Below the pieces are notes generated by a model. It searched no databases, was not told where the DNA came from, and saw only the letters and a program-made list of their open reading frames with translations. This document shows positions 53,520 through 61,313 of a stretch of DNA of 64,000 bases, one piece after another. Origin of the DNA: CAIMUS01 sp046347625 (lineage in GTDB: Bacteria > Pseudomonadota > Gammaproteobacteria > Competibacterales > Competibacteraceae); the NCBI GenBank assembly GCA_046347625.1, contig JAXMFU010000003.1, positions 1,213,902 through 1,277,901 on the forward strand. Reading direction: 5' to 3'. A program made the translations under genes and the position numbers. Position 1 is the stretch's first letter; the number at the start of each line of letters is the position of its first letter.

Positions 53520-56069
53520 ATGAACGCCAAAACCTTATATTGTTATGATTCATTCCGTCTTGACATCGTATTAATGATGTTATTCTTTTTGTGTAGTGGT
53601 GTTAGCGGCTGTGGAGGTGGAGGTGGAGGTGGAGGTGGAGGTGGTGGAGGAGAGGGAGACCCAACATCATCAGTCAAAGTCGTAGTCATCGATCCTGGTC
53701 ATGGTGGCTCAGATACAGGTTATGAAAGGACAATGGACAACTGGGTGATTTTGGTAAGGAATTCAAATGGGTCCGTTACTCCTCTTAGTTGTCGTAACCC
53801 AAACTTCTGGACCAATAAGAAAGAAGATTTCTGCTACGAGAAAAATATCAATCTTGAACTCGCAAAAAAAATAAAAACATATTTAGAGCAGGGAGGAAAT
53901 ATTAGGGTTGTTTTAACTCGCACGGGCGACAATTATGTAGAAGATGGCGGATGTTTTAATCGAGATTTTAATAAAAATGATTATCAGAGTCGGCGCGCCA
54001 AAATAGCTCGAGATAATAAAGCGGATGCATTCATCTCAATACATCATGGACCCAACTTACCTAAATGGTATGACCCACGCAATATAAATCATCCTTATCG
54101 TCATCATGATACCTTAGTAATTAAAAGTTTTTTTTCTGTGGAGGGCGATACCCTTCAGCGTACAATCGCAAAAAAAATGGATGATATTTATAGATCAAAG
54201 AATTTTTTCAGAGATATTCCTTTAAGTGACGACAGTTGGTTTTGGAGTGTTTCTGATTGTGAGGCAGGCCTTGCCACTTTACGAGAGGCGGCGGATGGAT
54301 ATAGTGGTACGGATAGTAAACACATACCTTCGCTTATGGTAGTGCCTGGATGGATAAATGATGATCTATATTACCTTGACCCTGGTGATTACTCGGGAGT
54401 AAGATTTGCTATCAATCAAATGGATTTAACTGCGCTAGGAATTGCAAATGGCGTAAGGAATTACCTTGGAGTGAGCGATATTAGTGCGCCGTCCCTATCT
54501 CGTCTGCCTCTTGAAGCGCCTACTGCTGCATTTGAACTTGAACAGGTGAACCAATCTCTTGATGTTCATTTCATCAATAAGTCCTATGGCGTGATGAACA
54601 AGATTTCGCTCGATTTCGGCGATGGATTTTCCAGCAACGCTTTTGTCTATCAGCACACTTATTCGCAACCCGGTACTTATACAGTCTCGCTAACCCTGAC
54701 GGGGCCTGGAGGAAGCGATACAACAACCCAGCAGATTAAAGTTGAGACCGATCAATTCACTAAATACATTGTCACCGACCTAGGCACCTTAGGTGGGAGC
54801 AACAATTTTGCCTCAGGCATCAACAATGCCGGCCAAGTCGTGGGATACTCCCAAATCTCTGGTAATACGGATTATCACGCCTACCTTTGGAGCGGCGGGT
54901 TGATAAAGGATTTAGGCACCTTAGGAGGCTCACAGAGCTTCGCCAATGGCATCAACAATAAGGGGGAAGTGGCGGGATATTCTTTCCTGTCGGGTAATTC
55001 GACCTATCACGCTTTTCTTTACAAGGAAGGCGTCATGCAAGACCTCGGGAGTTTAGCTGGGCCTTCCAGTTCAAGTTACGCCGAGGGTATCAACGACGCA
55101 GGCCAAATCGTCGGGTCGTCCCGGGATTCTTCCGGCCACACCCCCGCCTTTCTTTACGGCAATGGGGTCATACAGAGCCTCGGATCTCTAGGCGGAGGAG
55201 ACAGCAGCGCCAAGGCGGTCAACACGGTCGGCCAGGTGGTCGGAGACTCTTGGACCACAGGATACGCGGCGATTCACGGCTTTCTCTACAATCAGGGCAA
55301 CATGAAGGATATCGGAACCTTCGGTGGAAACAGCCACGCCAGAGACATTAGCGATAGCGGCTGGGTGGTGGGTTTCTCCTACCTCTCGGGCGCGTCTGGA
55401 CCGCGCCGAGCGTTCCTGTACCGCGACGGGAACCTCCAAGACCTCGGGACTCTGGGGGGTACCGGAAGCTATGCCCTCGGTATCAACTCGAGTGGGCAAA
55501 TCGTCGGTAGCTCCTACATCACCGGCGATTCCCAATACCATGCCGTCCTGTGGAACCAGGGCACAATGCAGGATTTGAATAGCCTGGTCTCCCTGGGCGA
55601 CGGCATCTATCTCAGTGCGGCGAGAGACATCAACGACGAAGGCCAGATCATCGCTTTTACCAATAACAACCGTTCATACTTGCTTACGCCTGTGCCGATT
55701 CCGGTGCAGGTCTCGGAAGGCCTTATTTTAGCGTCATCCGCCAAGAGTGCCGTGACTGAAGTTTATATGTCACGGGGAGTAATGCCAGCAAATAATGCAG
55801 AAGCTGGTCTACCAGACCCGACGGATATCTCAAGCAAGTATGTAATGCAAGTGGAGGTCGTCAACGGCAGAATTGATATTACTTATGGCAACGAGGCCAG
55901 TATGGCTATCGCTGGCAAGGTTCTTTCGCTAACGCCCTATGGCTTGGGTGGTGGGTTTGTGGAGTGGCGTTGTGGGAATGCCCCTGCACCTACAAACGAA
56001 CAACCGCTTGCGGTTTATATACCATCGACGGTAGATAACCAATATCTGCCCGTTTCCTGCCGTCCATAA
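53520..56069 (+). CDS. Lipoprotein: N-acetylmuramoyl-L-alanine amidase, PKD, HAF repeats, type IV pilin-like head
   Basis: 849 residues. A lipobox near 28-31 (VSGC) puts it in the outer membrane. Thirteen glycines follow. The amidase_3 domain (~49-310) has VVVIDPGHGGSDTGYE, FISIHHG and zinc ligands for peptidoglycan cleavage. A PKD domain spans ~330-412 (ISLDFGDGFSSNAF, HTYSQPGTYTVSLTL). About seven HAF repeats (DLGTLGGSxSxAxGIN) fill ~416-735. The last ~105 residues (SRGVMPANNAEAGLP, EASMAIAGKVLSLTP, QYLPVSCRP) match the globular head of type IV pilins without the N-terminal helix. I know of no such combination. It follows the preceding gene by 14 bp. Confidence 0.82.
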   Translation: MNAKTLYCYDSFRLDIVLMMLFFLCSGVSGCGGGGGGGGGGGGGEGDPTSSVKVVVIDPGHGGSDTGYERTMDNWVILVRNSNGSVTPLSCRNPNFWTNKKEDFCYEKNINLELAKKIKTYLEQGGNIRVVLTRTGDNYVEDGGCFNRDFNKNDYQSRRAKIARDNKADAFISIHHGPNLPKWYDPRNINHPYRHHDTLVIKSFFSVEGDTLQRTIAKKMDDIYRSKNFFRDIPLSDDSWFWSVSDCEAGLATLREAADGYSGTDSKHIPSLMVVPGWINDDLYYLDPGDYSGVRFAINQMDLTALGIANGVRNYLGVSDISAPSLSRLPLEAPTAAFELEQVNQSLDVHFINKSYGVMNKISLDFGDGFSSNAFVYQHTYSQPGTYTVSLTLTGPGGSDTTTQQIKVETDQFTKYIVTDLGTLGGSNNFASGINNAGQVVGYSQISGNTDYHAYLWSGGLIKDLGTLGGSQSFANGINNKGEVAGYSFLSGNSTYHAFLYKEGVMQDLGSLAGPSSSSYAEGINDAGQIVGSSRDSSGHTPAFLYGNGVIQSLGSLGGGDSSAKAVNTVGQVVGDSWTTGYAAIHGFLYNQGNMKDIGTFGGNSHARDISDSGWVVGFSYLSGASGPRRAFLYRDGNLQDLGTLGGTGSYALGINSSGQIVGSSYITGDSQYHAVLWNQGTMQDLNSLVSLGDGIYLSAARDINDEGQIIAFTNNNRSYLLTPVPIPVQVSEGLILASSAKSAVTEVYMSRGVMPANNAEAGLPDPTDISSKYVMQVEVVNGRIDITYGNEASMAIAGKVLSLTPYGLGGGFVEWRCGNAPAPTNEQPLAVYIPSTVDNQYLPVSCRP
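53613..53651. repeat. GGAGGT hexamer tract encoding poly-Gly
   Basis: Five to six GGAGGT units plus neighbours encode 13 consecutive glycines just after the lipid-modified Cys. Slippage by whole hexamers would keep frame. Slippage by single bases could switch the gene off. Confidence 0.75.
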
Positions 56070-56143
56070 GCAACAGTGTGAACGGTGAATGCTGTTTGTC
56101 TAACTGGTCATGCCCGAGCCCAAAAACGGGGTCGGAAAACATT

Positions 56144-56169
56144 AAAGGTAGGATGGGGCTACCTTTTTT
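56144..56169 (+). terminator. Rho-independent terminator of cassette 2
   Basis: Stem GGTAG / CTACC with a short loop followed by TTTTTT, 80 bp after the amidase gene and just before attC. The surrounding ~70 bp recur in cassette 4. Confidence 0.7.
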
Positions 56170-56179
56170 GTGTATCATG

Positions 56180-56239
56180 GCCTAACGAAAGCTTGCAGCG
56201 GACGGCGCTGACGCGCCGCCGCTGAAGCTGACGTTCATT
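56180..56239 (+). other. attC site of cassette 2
   Basis: R'' GCCTAAC, imperfect stem GCTTGCAGCGGACGGCGC against GCGCCGCCGCTGAAGCTG, then the G of GTT at 56233. Very like common attC sites (GCAGCGGACG... CGCTGAGC). Confidence 0.88.
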
Positions 56240-56469
56240 CCGACAGCCTATGGAATAAGCTAATGAAAAAAATGACAAACTCACAAAAATTAGCTAAAGA
56301 GCGCGGCTACGGTCGCGTACACGCATAACCTGCGTTGATGCGGATACGCGACCGTAGCCGCGCCCGTTGGTTGAGAATTTTTGTGAGTTTGTCAATTTTT
56401 CAATGATAAAATTCCACAGGCTGCGGATGAACCCGGAGATCGAGCGGACTTACGCCGCTCATCTCCGCG
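56234..56469 (+). mobile_element. Gene cassette 3: second copy of the 236-bp hairpin cassette
   Basis: Same length and nearly the same sequence as cassette 1. The visible difference is in the inner arm (GCGGATACGCG instead of GCGTGTACGCG), which adds two mismatches to the hairpin. Identity starts and stops exactly at cassette borders. Confidence 0.87.
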
Positions 56470-56475
56470 TTAGGG
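56426..56475 (+). other. attC site of cassette 3
   Basis: Same R''/R' boxes and stem as the attC of cassette 1 (GATGAAC ... GTTAGGG). Confidence 0.85.
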
Positions 56476-56696
56476 CGGGTGAAATTTCTCTCCCTCCCGA
56501 CCGAATGTCTGTACGAAAACGGGGTCTGTACGAAAACGGGGTCAGCGAACATTAAGGTATGATGCTGTTACCTTTTTCTGTACGAAAACGGGGTCAGCGA
56601 ACATTAAGGTATGATGCTGTTACCTTTTTCTGTGTATCATGGCCTAACGAGGGCTTGCAGCGGACGACGCTAACGCTTCGCTGCTGAGCTTTCATG
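56470..56696 (+). mobile_element. Gene cassette 4: ORF-less cassette with tandem terminator-like repeats
   Basis: A 227-bp cassette with no gene. It contains two full 52-bp units (56526-56577, 56578-56629) and a 17-bp partial one. Each unit includes ACGAAAACGGGGTC and a small hairpin GGTA...TACC followed by TTTTT. The same module precedes attC in cassette 2. Confidence 0.75.
56526..56629. repeat. 52-bp tandem repeat in cassette 4
   Basis: Two identical 52-bp units beginning CTGTACGAAAACGGGGTCAG. Each ends in a GGTA/TACC hairpin plus a T-run. Confidence 0.85.
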
Positions 56697-56702
56697 TTGA
56701 GG
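56642..56702 (+). other. attC site of cassette 4
   Basis: R'' GCCTAAC, stem GGGCTTGCAGCGGACG against CGCTGCTGAGCTTT, R' GTTGAGG with cut after G56696. Confidence 0.85.
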
Positions 56703-56866
56703 CCGCTGCCAGAAATCGCCGGCTGGGAAATCAGTCCCGCGCTCGCAAGCTCGTGGGTGTGGTGAACGTAGGGAACCGTATCATTCGCGACCGGTGCGGT
56801 TCGCGCCTCACACACCCTGCCGTTCTTTGCAATCCAACATTTCCCGGCCACCAGTAAACCATTGAG

Positions 56867-57310
56867 ATGATGAAAATCTATCTTGACATGTGTTGTTTTA
56901 ATCGGCCTTACGACAGCCAAACCACCGCTCGCATCAAATTGGAGACTGAAGCCAAGCTGTATATTCAAAGCACCGTTCTGGATGGCAAGCTGGCACTAGT
57001 TTGGTCATTCATGCTGGATTACGAAAACAGCGCCAATCCATATCCTGATCACCGTGAAGCGATTGCCGAGTGGAAGACACTGTCAAAGCACTGGAGCCCC
57101 GCTTTGGACAGCATTCGTGAGCGCGGTGCCACTATCGCAACCAATACCGGCATCAAATCCAAAGATGCCTTACATGTGGCTTGTGCTGTTGAAGCTGAAT
57201 GTGATTATTTCATCACCACTGATGGTGTGCTTTTAAAGAAAGCCCAGTCATTGCTGGAAATAAAAACTGTCAATCCGATAGATTTTGCGATCCTTATGGA
57301 GAACCTCTGA
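56867..57310 (+). CDS. PIN domain toxin
   Basis: A 147-residue PIN protein: MMKIYLDMCCFNRPYDSQTT (first Asp), a Glu-containing helix (TEAKLYIQ), GIKSKDALHVACAVEAECDY (third acid set) and FITTDGVLLKK (last Asp). This is a bacterial PIN subfamily with a DxCCFNRP start. RNase activity is inferred. The stop overlaps the next start, so the pair is coupled. Start at 56867 or the adjacent ATG at 56870. Confidence 0.82.
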   Translation: MMKIYLDMCCFNRPYDSQTTARIKLETEAKLYIQSTVLDGKLALVWSFMLDYENSANPYPDHREAIAEWKTLSKHWSPALDSIRERGATIATNTGIKSKDALHVACAVEAECDYFITTDGVLLKKAQSLLEIKTVNPIDFAILMENL

Positions 57311-57528
57311 TGAGAAGCGATACCCTAATTCGTCATGACGGGATACAGGCTCTGCGGGAACGCCTGGGACCGGTTGAAGCGGAAAGATTTATCGTGCTAA
57401 TAAGCCGTGAGTCGTTTGATTACACCGAATGGCAGCAAACGCTTTGGCAAGACAAAAGTGTTGACGAAGTATTTGCCACGGCAAAAAAGCACAATGAACA
57501 GATAGCAGACAAGGAAGCCAAGCAATGA
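57310..57528 (+). CDS. Putative antitoxin partner of the PIN toxin
   Basis: A 72-residue protein with ALRERLGPVEAERFIVLISR and DYTEWQQTLWQDKSVDEVF, a pattern common in small genes following this PIN subfamily. It overlaps the toxin stop by one base. The tail is charged (KKHNEQIADKEAK). Antitoxin function is by position; DNA-binding fold not evident. Confidence 0.65.
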   Translation: MRSDTLIRHDGIQALRERLGPVEAERFIVLISRESFDYTEWQQTLWQDKSVDEVFATAKKHNEQIADKEAKQ

Positions 57529-57575
57529 AGACTGTAGCGAAATCGGAGACAAAGTAGGGAAATAGGGGACAGACC

Positions 57576-59099
57576 GAATGGCACTAACTTTTCACATAAC
57601 CAGTTGATTTTAATAAGTATTAATGCCAAGATACGGTACCGATCCCACCTATGTATGCTGAGGTAGTGTACCGATGTTTGGCCGTTTCCGCACGATCAGC
57701 CTCTCACTGCGGCAAAAGTTGTGTAATTCTTTACCCTTACCGTTTGCTGAATTGTTGGAAATAAGCGAGCTGGATGAACTCGTGAAAAACTCCAAGGTGA
57801 AATGTTATCATCGTCTTTATACCCCCTTGGTAACGATCGTAGTTTTTATTGCGCAGGTCCTGGATAGTGATCGCTCCTGTCGCAAAGCCGTCAGTCGGCT
57901 CGTGGGGTTGGCCTCTCCTGCTTCGAGCCAAGGGCAGAAGCCCTCTCAGAATACGGCGGCCTATTGCAAAGCGCGCTTACGATTACCGTTAACCTTGATT
58001 TGGAAACTGATTGAGTGGAGCCGGCAGCGAATCGACGCCCAGGTCGGGGCCGATGAGTTATGGTTAGGGCGTCACCAGGTCCACGTCGTCGATGGTTCAT
58101 CATGTCAAACGCCGGCTACGGAAGCCAACCGCAACGACTTTGGCTTGCCGGCTAATGTCAAGCCGGGCTGTGGTTTGCCGGTACTGCCTTTTGTGGGCGT
58201 GTTTTCGTTGGCGACGGGATTATTCGAATGGTTACGGTTTGGTAAAAAGGGTGGACATGAGCGTCACTTATTTCGCGAGCTGATCAACAAATTTTGCCCT
58301 GGGGAGGTCGTACTGGGCGACCGTGGATTCTGCTCGTATGCCGATATTTGCCTTTTAAAACAACAGGCTGTTGACTGTGTCTTGCGTATTTTCAATCGTA
58401 AACCGAATTATCAGGCTGGGCAGCGGTTAGGGAAATACGATCATGTGGTGGACTGGGAAAAACCGAAGACCTGTCCTGCGGGTCTGTCGGCAGAAGAGTA
58501 GGCCTTGTTACCAGAGAAACTGCGCGTACGCGAAGTGCGGATTGTGGTTGAACAAAAAGGGTTTCGCTCCAAAATACTCGATATTGTGACGACCCTGTTG
58601 GACGCCACGATTTATACGAAAGAAGCCATTGCCAGCCTGTACCGGCGCCGGTGGTCCATTGAGCTGAATTTTCGTCACATTAAAACGACGTTAGGGATGG
58701 AGTTATTGAGCACCAAAACACCGGAGATGGCGTATAAAGAAGTTCTCATCTATATGCTGGCTTACAATCTCATACGGTCACTGATCTGGGCAGCTAAGCA
58801 AACTTATCGCATTGACATTGAACGAATCAGCTTCAAAGGTACCATACAACATCTTGCCACGGCCTCTCCCTATCTGGCTATGGCAGATGCATTAGAGTAT
58901 TCTCATCGCTATGAGGAACTTATTCAATTAGTGTCTAAAGAACAGGTTCCTGACCGACCGGATCGCGTTGAGCCGCGTGTGGTCAAACGTCGGCCAAAGA
59001 AATATTCTCTGATGACCCAGCCGAGACGTGAGTTGAAAGCAAAGCTGGCCGCCTAACACCTTAGAGCACAACGAGTTATGTGAAAAGTTAGTGCCATTC
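57576..59099. mobile_element. IS4-family insertion sequence with inactivated transposase
   Basis: A 1524-bp element with perfect 25-bp terminal inverted repeats (GAATGGCACTAACTTTTCAC... at 57576 and its complement ending 59099). No flanking duplication is visible, suggesting recombination between copies or deletion after insertion. The transposase has a stop codon. Confidence 0.88.
57674..59056 (+). pseudogene. IS4-family transposase with in-frame TAG
   Basis: Two in-phase frames of 275 and 183 codons separated by TAG at 58499-58501. Catalytic residues are present: VVDGSSCQTP (D), VLGDRGFCSY (D) and YRRRWSIELNFRHIKTTLG (E, with the Y-x2-R-x3-E-x6-K box). Only the nonsense codon spoils it, so loss is recent or read-through is possible. 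Confidence 0.9.
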
Positions 59100-59535
59100 A
59101 GATTTTTGGGGTCGTAGTTCTCCGTGCTCAGGTTGCACCATTTCATACGATGTCCTGGTGGACGGTGTGCTTTTGGATCGTAAATTTGCACCCACAGCAT
59201 TCGAGCAACGCTCCTTCGCGCTTAATGGACTCAGTGCTGGAACGCACCTTCTGTCTCTCGGCATTTTTACCACGAATGCAAGTAGTGGTAGATTTAGCGC
59301 ATCCTTCGACAACGTAGTGATCTCGACAACCTCCACTACCATTCCCGAACCCTCTGCTTTGCTGCTATACGGTTCAGGGTTTCTGGGTTTGATTGGTTAT
59401 AGCTGGCGGAAGAGGAGGCAAACCGCATCAAGTTTATAGATTAGATTGAGTAACGAAACCGACGAGAGCCTAACCAACGCGTGCAGGTAACAGCTTGCGC
59501 CTTGCTTGGGCTGCGTGCCCGCCTGACGCCCGGCG
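59100..59535 (+). mobile_element. Gene cassette 6: 5'-truncated PEP-CTERM cassette
   Basis: The left part is cut at the IS4 element. The remaining part contains the end of a PEP-CTERM protein gene and an attC at 59468-59541. Confidence 0.65.
59103..59439 (+). pseudogene. PEP-CTERM sorting-domain protein, 3' fragment
   Basis: The open frame comes straight out of the IS4 boundary (CTISYDVLVDGVLLDRKFAP), then SFDNVVISTTSTTIPEPSAL and LLYGSGFLGLIGYSWRKRRQ. The end is a textbook PEP-CTERM tripartite signal: Pro-Glu-Pro, transmembrane helix, Arg cluster. These proteins are exported and processed by exosortase. The upstream part is lost. The 93-codon frame from GTG 59158 is unlikely to be a real gene by itself. 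Confidence 0.8.
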
Positions 59536-59541
59536 TTAGAG
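59468..59541 (+). other. attC site of cassette 6
   Basis: R'' GCCTAAC, stem CAACGCGTGCAGGT... with GCCTGACGCCCGGC, R' GTTAGAG. About 74 bp. Confidence 0.8.
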
Positions 59542-59636
59542 GCTGGAGAAAAACACCATGATTACCGCCATACACCACTGGGCTGTCGGTAATGAGCACT
59601 ATCGATGCTTCTTGAAGAGTTTGTAGGTGGGCTTTC

Positions 59637-59981
59637 GTGCCTTTCCAGATTACCATAACCGAGGACGCTGATAGGCAGCTGCGATCGTTGCCTGTCCGTG
59701 ATCAGCGAATCCTGGAAGCGGCTATCCTATCCCGTCTGAGGCACCAACCTACGACGCCCACGAAAGCGATCAAGCGATTGCGTCCCAATCCCCTGGCCGA
59801 GTTCGAGCTGCGGGCAGGTGACCTGCGTACCCTGTATAATGTCGAAGGACACGAAGTTGTCGTCCTAATCATCGGGCGAAAAGTCGGCAACAAGTTGATC
59901 ATAGAAGGTGAGGAATTCCATGGCCATCAAGACCATTCCGTTGAGCCGCTTGGAGACGGATCTCAAAAAGACCCTGAATGA
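59637..59981 (+). CDS. RelE/ParE family toxin
   Basis: A 114-residue protein: PFQITITEDADRQLRSLPVR, then AIKRLRPNPLAEFELRAGDL and RTLYNVEGHEVVVLIIGRKV, the RelE/ParE beta-sheet with the R-x-G-D-L-R-x-x-Y motif. Starts with GTG; AGGTGG lies just upstream. The C-terminus overlaps the antitoxin gene by 62 bases. Toxin is first in the operon. Confidence 0.82.
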   Translation: MPFQITITEDADRQLRSLPVRDQRILEAAILSRLRHQPTTPTKAIKRLRPNPLAEFELRAGDLRTLYNVEGHEVVVLIIGRKVGNKLIIEGEEFHGHQDHSVEPLGDGSQKDPE

Positions 59982-60186
59982 GTGTGTTGAGTCGGGTGAG
60001 ACCGTCGTCGTCGAGATGCCGGACCAACGGCTTCTGGCAATTCAGTCACTAGACCCCCAGGAGGACGATAGTCTCATCGATGAACTGTTGGCGTCCAATC
60101 CGAAGCTCCAGGCATTGGTGGCGAAATCTAAAGCCAGCCCACGCAAGCCGTTCGCCGCGGGGAAGCGGCGGTTAACCCAGGATTGA
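59920..60186 (+). CDS. Antitoxin partner of the RelE/ParE toxin
   Basis: An 88-residue protein: MAIKTIPLSRLETDLKKTL, then ESGETVVVEMPDQRLLAIQS and a disordered basic tail. The SxxETDLKxxLxEC-type start and VVVEMPDxRxxAI strand recall Phd/YefM-like antitoxins. ATG at 59920 with AGGAATTCC upstream preferred to 59908. Confidence 0.75.
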   Translation: MAIKTIPLSRLETDLKKTLNECVESGETVVVEMPDQRLLAIQSLDPQEDDSLIDELLASNPKLQALVAKSKASPRKPFAAGKRRLTQD

Positions 60187-60308
60187 AGCTGACTGGGGTG
60201 CCGCCATTTCGGTAATGTCAACAGAAATAGGGGACCAGAAATAGCAGAAATAGGGGACAGACCACGCTTCTTCAGAGAAAGAAGGCCGATCTTGATTGAT
60301 TCCGATAG

Positions 60309-60366
60309 CCCTAACAAACGCATGCAGCCGACGCGCTACGCGCGCGGCTGATGCTGAACGTTAGCT
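60309..60366 (+). other. attC site of cassette 7
   Basis: R'' CCCTAAC, stem GCATGCAGCCGACGCGC against GCGCGCGGCTGATGCTG, R' GTTAGCT. 58 bp, well formed. Confidence 0.88.
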
Positions 60367-61290
60367 GGCTGAAGGAAAAACACGTTTCAGTGGTATAACC
60401 AGAAATGAACGATCGGGAAAGCATTCTATCTTTTTTTGGGATACCAAGTGCATTTGGTGTTGTGTTGTTATGTATTTCCCTGGTACTAACGCTAGCTCCT
60501 TATTTGCCAGGACATGATTTTGGTCCAGTTAAGATACCAAGCTTTTCGCCAAAGGATTGTGGACGATTGAAAATAATTGGTCCAATACTGTTAGCGTTTA
60601 TTATAAGCTTGCACGTCCCTTTTATTTCAATAATTCCCAGTTTTTCATCTGGAACCACACCTGAAATTGGTAGAATACCTAACCCTAATAATCTGTATAG
60701 AAATGGAGAAGATCGCTCTGGACAGATACCTAAGCCAATATCAGGGGATGAATGCAAAAAGTACTTACAACGTAGTAAGGAACTTTTCAGCCAGAACAAT
60801 TATGATGGCGCCCAAGCTTGGTTAAAGGGCGCTAAGGAACATTGTAGCGACAAAGAGATTGACGCATTCAATTCAGGGCAACAATAGCGAGTTACCGCTA
60901 AGTTAGCCTAATTGTTCGTTTTTGGTACAACCTCAAATGGGAGAACAAACATGGTTACATCTAGCAAAAATTCGTGGTTTATTACAATGCATATGTCTTT
61001 ACATTACCTCTTTGTCGGAGTGTTTTTATTATTTACACCTCCAGTTTTTGCTCAATCTGATCCACCACCTTCACCTGATGGTAAATATGAGGCAGTACGG
61101 GTAGGATCAGCTGATGATATGCACTTCCAGGTGAAGGAAGTTAAGACGGGGCATGTAGTATTGACTACTCATGCGGAGTATCCTAATCCAAATAACGTTA
61201 AGGCTGGACTGTTCAGTTCTGATTCAAAAGAATTTGCTGCTGCTTATCATTATAGCCATGAGGGCATTGGTCACAAGTTAAGCTTTCTCT
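60361..61290 (+). mobile_element. Gene cassette 8: two small genes, right end lost
   Basis: Starts TTAGCTGGC. It holds a membrane-protein gene and an exported-protein gene. No attC is clear before the second IS4-type element near 61290; a weak candidate (TTAGCCTAATTGTTCG near 60903) lies between the genes, so there may have been two cassettes. Confidence 0.5.
60405..60887 (+). CDS. Small membrane protein of unknown function
   Basis: A 160-residue AT-rich gene. Two hydrophobic segments (about 15-33 and 58-78), then a soluble tail with a helix pair (ECKKYLQRSKELFSQNNYDG, QAWLKGAKEHC) like a degenerate TPR/SEL1 unit. No family recognised. Cassette gene of lower GC than the chromosome. Confidence 0.6.
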   Translation: MNDRESILSFFGIPSAFGVVLLCISLVLTLAPYLPGHDFGPVKIPSFSPKDCGRLKIIGPILLAFIISLHVPFISIIPSFSSGTTPEIGRIPNPNNLYRNGEDRSGQIPKPISGDECKKYLQRSKELFSQNNYDGAQAWLKGAKEHCSDKEIDAFNSGQQ

Positions 61291-61313
61291 CATCTTGTCA
61301 AGCCCCAGTTTAA
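60951..61313 (+). CDS. Exported protein of unknown function, C-terminally truncated
   Basis: About 120 residues with signal peptide ending PPVFAQ (near 35), then SPDGKYEAVRVGSADDMHFQ and FSSDSKEFAAAYHYSHEG, a beta-propeller-like pattern (SPDGK, SxDSKxFAA). The frame runs into IS-like DNA after HKLSFL and ends at 61313. GGGAGAAC precedes the ATG at 60951. Confidence 0.55.
   Translation: MVTSSKNSWFITMHMSLHYLFVGVFLLFTPPVFAQSDPPPSPDGKYEAVRVGSADDMHFQVKEVKTGHVVLTTHAEYPNPNNVKAGLFSSDSKEFAAAYHYSHEGIGHKLSFLSSCQAPV

Larger units (their letters stand above)
51498..56233 (+). mobile_element. Gene cassette 2: 4.7-kb cassette with two exported-protein genes
   Basis: Bounded by the attC of cassette 1 and its own attC at 56180. 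It starts TTAGGG, matching R'' GCCTAAC of its attC. At 4736 bp with two CDSs it is far larger than the usual one-gene, ~0.5-1 kb cassette. Both genes are oriented with the array and have their own ribosome sites. Confidence 0.8.
56697..57575 (+). mobile_element. Gene cassette 5: PIN toxin-antitoxin cassette, attC lost
   Basis: Starts TTGAGGCC after the attC of cassette 4. It carries the PIN toxin and its small partner. The expected attC with R'' complementary to TTGAGG is not found before the IS4 element at 57576, so the right end was removed. The first 170 bp hold no clear gene. Confidence 0.65.
59536..60360 (+). mobile_element. Gene cassette 7: RelE/ParE toxin-antitoxin cassette
   Basis: 825 bp between two attC sites, carrying a toxin and antitoxin. 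Typical of chromosomal integrons, where such pairs stabilise the array. The last ~120 bp contain AAATAGGGGAC repeats also seen before the IS4 element. Confidence 0.8.

Noticed and set aside
56594..56968. 124-codon minus-strand frame in cassette 5.
   Set aside because: Opposes cassette direction, overlaps attC and the PIN gene, and has no domain.
60890..60920. attC between the two genes of cassette 8.
   Set aside because: Only a TTAGCCTAA-like piece is present; no paired stem or second box could be found.
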